From the NCBI GenBank assembly GCA_027531255.1, contig JAPZRU010000008.1, positions 1-64,000 of the forward strand: DNA of 64,000 nt, written 5' to 3'. Positions within the stretch are counted from its first letter, which is position 1; every line of letters begins with the position of its first letter. The notes below the pieces were generated by a model, which made no database searches, had not been told where the DNA came from, and saw only the letters and a list, made by a program, of their open reading frames with translations. Shown here in pieces: positions 58,301 to 64,000 of the stretch. The translations under genes were made by a program, and so were the position numbers. Source of the DNA: Steroidobacteraceae bacterium (GTDB lineage: Bacteria; Pseudomonadota; Gammaproteobacteria; Steroidobacterales; Steroidobacteraceae).

Positions 58301-59045
58301 GAGCCATGACCACGGCCCGATCCGGGAACTGCGGCTCGCGCGCCCGCCGGTCAACGCGCTCGACGAGGCGCTGCTCGACGCCCTTGCGCAGGCGGTCGAG
58401 GCGGCCCCCGCGGCGGGCGTGCGCGGACTGATCCTGTCCGGCAGCGGCGGGCGCTTCTCGGCCGGCCTCGACGTGCCCGCGCTGCTCGCGGAGGATCGTG
58501 CGGGCATGCTCCGCTTCTGGCAGGCGTTCTTCGGCTGCCTCACGCGGCTCGCGGCAGCCCCGATCCCGGTGGTCGCCGCGATCACCGGCCACAGTCCGGC
58601 CGGCGGGGCGGTGCTCGCGCTGTACTGCGACCGCCGGGTGATGGCCGAGGGCGACTACCGCATCGGTCTGAACGAGGTGCAGGTAGGGCTGTTCCCGGGC
58701 CCCGTGATCCACCGCGTGTTCGCGCGCATCGTCGGCGAGCGGGTGGCGGCCGAGTGTCTCGCGACGGGCGCGCTGCTGCCGGCGGCGCACGCGCAGGCCG
58801 TCGGGTTCGTCGACGAACTGGCGCCGCTCGAGGCGGTCGTCGCGCGCGCGCGTGCGTGGCTCGACGGCGTGCTCGCGCTCCCGCCGCAGGCCTACGCCCG
58901 CACGCGCCAGCTGGTGCGGCAGGACCTGATCGATCTGATGCAGTCGCGCGGTGCGGCCGACTACGAACTCATGAACGACGCGTGGTTCTCGCCGGAGACG
59001 CAGGCGACGATGCGCGCGCTGGTCGCGAGGCTGGCGAAGCGGTGA
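58293..59045 (+). CDS. crotonase-fold enoyl-CoA isomerase/hydratase
   Basis: The 250-residue crotonase has the oxyanion-hole elements [10 protein letters not shown] and [15 protein letters not shown]. The segment [13 protein letters not shown] resembles delta3,delta2-enoyl-CoA isomerases (ECI1 type), in which a glutamate at this position shifts the double bond, rather than the two-glutamate hydratases. It would act in unsaturated fatty-acid beta-oxidation. ATG overlaps truD by 8 nt. It has no functional link to the neighbours visible here. Confidence 0.8.
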   Translation: MLESHDHGPIRELRLARPPVNALDEALLDALAQAVEAAPAAGVRGLILSGSGGRFSAGLDVPALLAEDRAGMLRFWQAFFGCLTRLAAAPIPVVAAITGHSPAGGAVLALYCDRRVMAEGDYRIGLNEVQVGLFPGPVIHRVFARIVGERVAAECLATGALLPAAHAQAVGFVDELAPLEAVVARARAWLDGVLALPPQAYARTRQLVRQDLIDLMQSRGAADYELMNDAWFSPETQATMRALVARLAKR

Positions 59046-59106
59046 CCGGCCGCGGCGCGCGCCGCTCTCCGGCGGCCGTCCGGCGATGCGCGTCGCCGCG
59101 GCTCCG

Positions 59107-59736
59107 TCAGCGTGCGAGCAGCACGTAGACGGCGCCGGTGCCCCCGTCCACCTGGCGCGCGGACGCGAACGCGAGCACCGCGTCGAACTTGCGCAGCCAC
59201 GTGTTCACCGCATGCTTGAGCACCGGCCCGCGCGGCCCCGACCGCAGGCCCTTGCCGTGGATCACGCGCACGCAGCGCAGGCGGCGCTTCAGCGCGTCGT
59301 TCACGAACGCCCGCACCGCCTCGCGGGCTTCGACTTCGGTCAGTCCGTGCAGGTCGACCTCGTCCTCGACCGAGAACTCGCCGCGCCGCAGGCGTTCGAG
59401 TACGCGGCCCGAGAGCGTGGCGCGGCGGAACAGCATCTCGTCGCCCGTCTCGACCAGGAGCTCGCCGGGACCGAGCTCGAGGCTTTCCGCGAGCACCTGC
59501 TCCTCGTCGAGACGCCGGAACCGCGCGCGGGGCGGCGGCGGCGGCGGCGGCGGAGCCCGGGGCGCATCCCCGATCGGCCGGACGTCGCGCACGGCGGCGC
59601 GGAACAGATCCGTCTCGTCCGGACTCGCGTCGGCAGCGGGGTCCCGCTCCGGCGCGCCGCGGGCGGCGTCGGGCGGGACGTGCCGCGCGTCGCGCGAGGC
59701 GGGCTGCGCGGTCGGCCCGCGACGGCCGCGGTGCAT
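59107..59736 (-). CDS. Smr-domain protein (SmrA/YdaL-like)
   Basis: The 209-residue protein ends in a Smr domain (about 125-209): [20 protein letters not shown] with the DLHG motif, and [20 protein letters not shown] with the GKG motif. Smr domains nick or cleave DNA or RNA, and related E. coli SmrB acts on mRNA in collided ribosomes; which role applies here is unknown. The N-terminal half is disordered and contains eight consecutive prolines encoded by a GGC-type repeat. It lies opposite to its neighbours. Confidence 0.85.
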   Translation of the reverse strand: MHRGRRGPTAQPASRDARHVPPDAARGAPERDPAADASPDETDLFRAAVRDVRPIGDAPRAPPPPPPPPRARFRRLDEEQVLAESLELGPGELLVETGDEMLFRRATLSGRVLERLRRGEFSVEDEVDLHGLTEVEAREAVRAFVNDALKRRLRCVRVIHGKGLRSGPRGPVLKHAVNTWLRKFDAVLAFASARQVDGGTGAVYVLLAR

Positions 59737-59838
59737 GGGCGTACCTCACATCGGGCGGCAGGCTTCCAGTATAGTGGCGGCCCCCGACGAGCCGCCATCC
59801 GAGGGCCTGCCGCGCGCAAGCTCCGCGCTGCATCGTGC

Positions 59839-60618
59839 ATGAACGTCCTGCTGTCCAACGACGACGGAATCCACGCCGAGGGCCTGCGCGCGCTCGCGCG
59901 CGGGCTCGCGGACCTCGGCCGCCTGACGGTCGTCGCGCCGGACCGCAACCGCAGCGCGGCCTCGAACTCGCTGACGCTCGAGGCGCCGCTGCGCGTCGTG
60001 GAGACGCAGCCGGGCTGGTACTCGGTGAACGGCACGCCGACCGACTGCGTGCACCTCGCGATCTCCGGCCTGCTCGACGTCGAGCACGAACTCGTCTGTT
60101 CCGGGATCAACGACGGCGCGAATCTCGGCGACGACGTCCTGTACTCGGGTACCGTGGCCGCCGCGGTCGAGGGTCGTTTCCTCGGCCTGCCGACGATCGC
60201 GTTCTCGCTCGCGACCGGCACCTGGGGCAAGAAGAACGAGCCCGCCACCGGGCGCCACTTCGACACCGCCGCGCGCGTGGCGCGCGAGCTCGTCGGCAAG
60301 CTGCTCGCGCGGCCGCTGTCGCAGGCCACGATCTTCAACGTGAACGTGCCGGACTTGCCCTACGAGAAGCTCGCGGGCTGGCGCGCCACGCGCCTCGGCT
60401 TCCGTCACCGCTCCGAGTCCGTGGTGCGCGCGCAGGATCCGCGCGGTCGCACGGTCTACTGGGTCGGCGGTCCGGGCGAGGGGCAGGACGCGGGCCCCGG
60501 CACCGACTTCCACGCGATCGAGCACGGCTACGTCTCCGTAACGCCGCTGCAGATCGACCTGACGCGCCACGCGGTGCTGCCGTCGCTCGACCTGTGGCTG
60601 CGCGAAACGCATGTCTGA
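59839..60618 (+). CDS. surE: 5'/3'-nucleotidase SurE
   Basis: The 259-residue metal-dependent survival protein has [13 protein letters not shown] (N7-D8-D9 motif), [17 protein letters not shown], the [16 protein letters not shown] block and [28 protein letters not shown] at 59839 is chosen; the frame is open far upstream but only as a shadow of the Smr gene. Its stop overlaps pcm by 8 nt, the universal surE-pcm pair. A TATAGT at about 59772 may be its -10. Confidence 0.96.
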   Translation: MNVLLSNDDGIHAEGLRALARGLADLGRLTVVAPDRNRSAASNSLTLEAPLRVVETQPGWYSVNGTPTDCVHLAISGLLDVEHELVCSGINDGANLGDDVLYSGTVAAAVEGRFLGLPTIAFSLATGTWGKKNEPATGRHFDTAARVARELVGKLLARPLSQATIFNVNVPDLPYEKLAGWRATRLGFRHRSESVVRAQDPRGRTVYWVGGPGEGQDAGPGTDFHAIEHGYVSVTPLQIDLTRHAVLPSLDLWLRETHV

Positions 60619-61276
60619 CCCGCGCCTCGCCGGCATCGGCATGACCTCCGCGCGCACGCGCGAGCGACTCGTGCAGCGCCTGCGCGAGCAGGGCATCAAG
60701 GACGAGGCCGTCCTCGACCGCATCCGCAACGTGCCGCGGCACCTGTTCGTGGACGAGGCGCTGGCCAGCCGCGCCTACGAGGACACGGCGCTGCCGATCG
60801 GCTTCGGTCAGACCATCTCGCAGCCCTACGTCGTCGCGAGGATGACCGAGGCGCTGCTCGGCGGCGCGCAGCTGCACAACGTGCTCGAGATCGGCACGGG
60901 CTGCGGCTACCAGACCGCCGTGCTCGCGCCGCTGGTGGGCAAGGTCTCGACGGTCGAGCGCGTGAAGCCGCTGCTCGAGCGCGCGAAGCTGCGGCTCAAG
61001 GAACTCGGCATCCGCAACGTGCGGTTCCGTTACGCGGACGGCACGGTGGGCTGGAAGGCCCACGCGCCGTACGACGGCATCATCGCGGCCGCCGCGCCGC
61101 ACGCGGTCCCGCCGGGACTGCTCGCGCAGCTCGCGCCCAACGGCGGCCGGCTCGTGATCCCCGTGGGTCCGGAGGGTGCGCAGGAACTGCTGCGCATCAC
61201 GCGGCGTGACGAGCACTACGTGCGCGAGCGGCTCGGCGGCGTCGCATTCGTGCCGCTGCTCGGCGGGCTCGCCTGA
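60611..61276 (+). CDS. pcm: protein-L-isoaspartate O-methyltransferase
   Basis: The 221-residue SAM-dependent enzyme repairs isoaspartyl residues. Pcm features are [46 protein letters not shown] and the SAM loop [16 protein letters not shown]. Length is usual. It overlaps surE by 8 nt and precedes nlpD by 8 nt. Confidence 0.97.
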   Translation: MSDPRLAGIGMTSARTRERLVQRLREQGIKDEAVLDRIRNVPRHLFVDEALASRAYEDTALPIGFGQTISQPYVVARMTEALLGGAQLHNVLEIGTGCGYQTAVLAPLVGKVSTVERVKPLLERAKLRLKELGIRNVRFRYADGTVGWKAHAPYDGIIAAAAPHAVPPGLLAQLAPNGGRLVIPVGPEGAQELLRITRRDEHYVRERLGGVAFVPLLGGLA

Positions 61277-61284
61277 GGTCGCCC

Positions 61285-62124
61285 GTGGCGGCTGCGGCCC
61301 GCGCCCGCGCGCCGGCCTGCGCGGTCCCGCGTCCACGATCCTGCCCGTTCGCCTTGCCGGCGTTCCTGGTATGGGCCGCGCTCGCGGTGCTCGTGGCGGG
61401 CACGGTGGCGGGCTGCGGCGGCGCCGACGAAGGCCGCGCGGCGTCGAAGACCTACGTGGTGAAGCCGGGCGACACGCTGTACTCGATCGCGTGGCGGCAT
61501 CGTCTCGACTACCGCGACGTCGCACGCTGGAACGGCATCGGCAGCGACTACACGATCCGCGTCGGCCAGGTGCTGACGCTCGTGCCGCCCCGCAGCAGGG
61601 CCGTGCCGGCAGGAGCCGCGGGCGCGCGCAGCGCGCGCACGGGTGAGGGCACCGACTCGCGCGCGCCGGCCGACGCCGCTCGCGATGGCGCCTCGGGCAC
61701 GGTCGCGCGGCCCGGTGCGGCTCGCCCGCCGGCCCCCGGTGCCGCGCTGCCGCGGACGGTGGCCTGGAACTGGCCGGCGCACGGTCGGGTCGTCGGTACG
61801 GTGCAGCGGCCGAACGGCGGCGTCGGCCTGCGCATCGACGGTGCGGACGGCCAGGAGATCCGCGCCGCCGCGGCCGGCCGCGTGGTCTACACGGGCGCGG
61901 GTCTGCGCGCGTACGGGCAACTCGTGATCGTGCGGCACGGCGAGGAGTACCTCTCGGCCTACGGGCACAACCGAGAGTTGTACGTCCGCGAGGGTCAGGA
62001 GGTGCGCGCCGGGCAGCGACTCGCGGCGATGGGTCGCGGGCCGGGCGACGTGCCGATGCTGTACTTCGAGATCCGTCTGAACGGCCGGCCCGTGGACCCG
62101 CTGAAGCTGCTGCCGCAGCGCTAG
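61285..62124 (+). CDS. nlpD: NlpD-like lipoprotein (LysM + degenerate M23)
   Basis: The 279-residue protein has a lipoprotein signal with lipobox VAGC near residue 48. A LysM domain follows (TYVVKPGDTLYSIAWRH), then a Pro/Ala linker and a C-terminal LytM/M23 fold (from about 170). In the fold the zinc histidine positions are not kept: RIDGADGQ in place of HxxxD, LYFEIR in place of HxH. It is thus predicted to activate the amidase AmiC rather than cut peptidoglycan. Start is GTG 61285. rpoS does not follow, unlike in E. coli and Pseudomonas. Confidence 0.9.
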   Translation: MAAAARARAPACAVPRPRSCPFALPAFLVWAALAVLVAGTVAGCGGADEGRAASKTYVVKPGDTLYSIAWRHRLDYRDVARWNGIGSDYTIRVGQVLTLVPPRSRAVPAGAAGARSARTGEGTDSRAPADAARDGASGTVARPGAARPPAPGAALPRTVAWNWPAHGRVVGTVQRPNGGVGLRIDGADGQEIRAAAAGRVVYTGAGLRAYGQLVIVRHGEEYLSAYGHNRELYVREGQEVRAGQRLAAMGRGPGDVPMLYFEIRLNGRPVDPLKLLPQR

Positions 62125-62495
62125 GCGCCTGCGACGACCAGTGCGAGCGCGACCCGGCGGTCCTCGCCGACCAGCACGTTGTAGGTGCGGCAGGCCGCGC
62201 CCACCTCCATCACCTCGAAGCCGACGCCGCGGGACTGCACGTAGGCGTAGAGCTCCGGATCCGGGAACTGCTGGCGCGCACCGGTGGCGAGCAGTACGAC
62301 CTGCGGGTCGAGTTCGAGCACGCGGTCGAGCAGTTCGCGCGTGAGGTCCGCCACGCGCGCCACCGGCCAGGGCTCGACGCGCTGCGCCGTCACGATCGCG
62401 CTCGCGCGCAGCACGCGTTCGCGCAGGCGGACCTCGGCGGGCGAGTAGCCGAGGACGACGTTGACCCCCGCGCGGGTATCGGCGCTGAGCTGCAT
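62121..62495 (-). CDS. Mth938-like domain protein (DUF498)
   Basis: The 124-residue protein is the DUF498/Mth938 fold: an N-terminal strand pair (GVNVVLGYSPAEVRLRE), VEPWPVARVADLTRELLDRVLE, LLATGARQQFPDPELYAYVQS and VGFEVMEVGAACRTYNVLVGEDRRV. The family resembles mitochondrial NDUFAF3, an assembly factor; the bacterial role is unknown. ATG at 62495 is chosen because nothing upstream matches. It converges on nlpD with a 4-nt overlap of the stops. Confidence 0.85.
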   Translation of the reverse strand: MQLSADTRAGVNVVLGYSPAEVRLRERVLRASAIVTAQRVEPWPVARVADLTRELLDRVLELDPQVVLLATGARQQFPDPELYAYVQSRGVGFEVMEVGAACRTYNVLVGEDRRVALALVVAGA

Positions 62496-62537
62496 GCGGA
62501 TACGATACCGCACCCCCGACGGACCCGTGACCACCCG

Positions 62538-63464
62538 ATGCCGGAACTGCTGGCGGCCCTGACCGATCTCGCGCCCGTGGACGGCGACGCGGTCGACGCG
62601 CCGCGCCTGCCGGCGCTCGAGGCGCTGCTGGCGCGCGGGCGTCGACGGGCCGCGCCGCCGGACTGGCGCCGCTGGGCGCTGCGCGAGCTCGGCGGCGAGC
62701 CGCCCCCCGGCGATCTCGCGGTCGGTGCGAGCGTGGCCGCGGCGGCGGGCCTGCCGGCGGGCGGCACGTGGCTGCTGGCGACGCCCGTGCACCTGCACGC
62801 GACGCTCACGCACCTGCGGCTGCACGCGGCGGGGCCGCTGCCGCTCGACCCCGCGGCGGCGGCCGCGCTCGCGGCGCGCTTCGCCGCCGAGCTCGCCGAG
62901 CCCGGCGTGACGATGCACGCGGTCGGGGCGCGGCTGCTCGTGCATTTCGCGCGCACCCTCGACCTCGTCACCCACGATCCCGCACCGTACGCCGGGCGCG
63001 ACGTCGGTCCCGCGCAGCCAACCGGCGCGGACGCCGGGCTCCTGCGGCGGCTGTCGACCGAGATCCAGATGTGGCTGCACGGCCGCAGCGCGGCGCGTGC
63101 GGAGCAGTTGCCGGTCAACGCGCTCTGGCTGTGGGGCGCCGGCACCCGCGTCCCCGAGGGCCTGCGCTGGCCGCGGCTCGAAGCCGACGACCCGCTGCTC
63201 GAGTCGCTGCATGCTCGCGACGGCCGGCGAGTCGACCGCGACGACGTGCAGCTGGTCGGCTGGCGCCTCGCGTCCCTCGGCGAGCACGGCGACGCGTTCG
63301 GCGCGGCCGACGCGCGCTGGTTCGCGCCGCTCGCCCGGGAACTCGCGATGCGGCGCGTGACCCGCGCGCGCGTGTGGTTCGCCGGGCACGAGTACGAACT
63401 GACGCCGCTGACGCGCCTGCGCTTCTGGACGAAGTCGCGACCGTGGTGGGAGCTCGCCGCATGA
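62538..63464 (+). CDS. conserved hypothetical protein, partner of recJ
   Basis: The 308-residue protein is soluble and Ala/Leu/Arg-rich. Recognisable blocks are WLLATPVHLHATLTHLRL, MHAVGARLLVHFA, STEIQMWLHG and LPVNALWLWGAG, which recall the COG4255-type family ('phosphoglycerate mutase-related') found before recJ in other gamma- and betaproteobacteria. No catalytic motif of phosphoglycerate mutase is evident, so I assign no function. ATG at 62538; its stop overlaps the recJ start by 4 nt. Confidence 0.7.
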   Translation: MPELLAALTDLAPVDGDAVDAPRLPALEALLARGRRRAAPPDWRRWALRELGGEPPPGDLAVGASVAAAAGLPAGGTWLLATPVHLHATLTHLRLHAAGPLPLDPAAAAALAARFAAELAEPGVTMHAVGARLLVHFARTLDLVTHDPAPYAGRDVGPAQPTGADAGLLRRLSTEIQMWLHGRSAARAEQLPVNALWLWGAGTRVPEGLRWPRLEADDPLLESLHARDGRRVDRDDVQLVGWRLASLGEHGDAFGAADARWFAPLARELAMRRVTRARVWFAGHEYELTPLTRLRFWTKSRPWWELAA

Positions 63465-64000
63465 GAACCCGCCCGATCCGTCGTCGCGCGGTGCCGGAAG
63501 CCCTCGCGTTCGGCGAGACGCTGCACCCGGTGCTGCGGCGCGTGTACGCCGCGCGCGGCGTCGCGAGTACCGACGACCTCGATCTCGGCCTCGACCGCCT
63601 GCTGCCGGTCGGCACGCTCGACGGCGTCGAGACGGCGGCCGAACTGCTGGCGACTCACGTGGGACGCGGCTCGCGCATCCTCGTGGTCGGCGACTTCGAC
63701 GCGGACGGGGCGACCGCGAGCGCGGTCGTCGTCCGGGCGCTGCGCCGGCTCGGGCACGCGGAGGTCGGGTTCCTCGTGCCCGATCGCTTCAGGTTCGGCT
63801 ACGGCCTGACGCCCGAGATCGTCGCGCTCGCGCACGAGCGCCGGCCCGCGCTGCTCGTCACCGTCGACAACGGCGTATCGAGCGTCGCGGGCGTGAAGGC
63901 CGCGCGCGCGCTCGGCATGGACGTGCTGGTCACGGACCATCACCTGCCGGGCATGGAGTTGCCCGACGCGACCGCGATGGTGAATCCGAACCTCGCGGGC
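63461..64000 (+). CDS. recJ: single-stranded-DNA-specific exonuclease RecJ, N-terminal part
   Basis: Only the first 180 residues are in the window; the gene continues past the right edge. The DHH-family motifs are clear: ILVVGDFDADGATASAVVV (motif I, DADG), LLVTVDNGVSS (motif II) and VLVTDHHLPG (motif III, DHH). RecJ degrades single-stranded DNA 5' to 3' in recombination and mismatch repair. ATG overlaps the upstream gene. Confidence 0.93.
   Translation, partial: MRTRPIRRRAVPEALAFGETLHPVLRRVYAARGVASTDDLDLGLDRLLPVGTLDGVETAAELLATHVGRGSRILVVGDFDADGATASAVVVRALRRLGHAEVGFLVPDRFRFGYGLTPEIVALAHERRPALLVTVDNGVSSVAGVKAARALGMDVLVTDHHLPGMELPDATAMVNPNLAG

Overview
The window is a high-GC (by eye close to 70%), densely packed proteobacterial chromosome segment. 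Gene content and order point to a gammaproteobacterium. The run map | rpsB-tsf-pyrH-frr-uppS-cdsA-dxr-rseP-bamA-skp-lpxD-fabZ-lpxA-lpxB-rnhB-dnaE-accA-tilS-pyrG-kdsA-eno-ftsB-ispD/F-truD-surE-pcm-nlpD is the classic gammaproteobacterial order. The yoaA-tsaB pair and the dapD-dapC-glnD-map block also fit. A GTP-type PEP carboxykinase and very high GC suggest a Xanthomonadales/Nevskiales-like lineage, but no marker here names a species.

Layout. (1) 1-3.7 kb: pckG stands between gene debris: an IS630 transposase fragment cut by the left edge, an unrecognised broken frame, a headless DUF4091 protein and the tail of an outer-membrane protein. (2) 3.8-6.4 kb: yoaA-like helicase and tsaB. (3) 6.5-23.8 kb: a phosphate-starvation island: phoB, phoR, a PlcP-like metallophosphatase and an Agt-like glycosyltransferase, pstS1, a reversed glycosyltransferase/deacetylase pair, pstS2, a porin, phoU, dsbB, (reversed) dapE, pstC, pstA, pstB and a second phoU. 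(4) 23.8-29.6 kb, minus strand: dapD, dapC, glnD, map. (5) 29.7-63.5 kb: translation, envelope-biogenesis, lipid A, DNA replication, fatty-acid and isoprenoid genes, mostly plus strand with many 4-8 nt overlaps. (6) The start of recJ at the right edge.

How it works together. Region 3 is the most interesting part. Five plus-strand intergenic sites share one architecture: two 7-nt half-sites separated by 4 nt (11-nt periodicity, resembling the CTGTCAT-N4-CTGTCAC Pho box), followed 11-12 nt later by a -10-like hexamer (best copies TAATCC and TAATGC). They precede phoB, the PlcP-like gene, pstS1, pstS2 and pstC. A weaker sixth site precedes the reversed glycosyltransferase gene. This predicts one PhoB regulon combining phosphate sensing and uptake (PhoBR, PstSCAB, PhoU, porin) with replacement of phospholipid by glycolipid (PlcP releasing diacylglycerol, Agt glycosylating it). 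The reversed GT4 + DUF2334 deacetylase pair may be a further, undescribed surface or lipid sugar-modifying module of the same response. That role is inference.

Other points worth a look: an IspD-IspF fusion with an internal in-frame ribosome-binding site and GTG; an attenuator-like structure in the pyrG leader; a 215-bp inverted-repeat element between dnaE and accA; a Gly/Arg-rich tail on ribosomal protein S2; and a Pro/Ala/Gly linker ahead of the BamA POTRA domains. I saw no rRNA genes, tRNA genes, CRISPR arrays or intact mobile elements.
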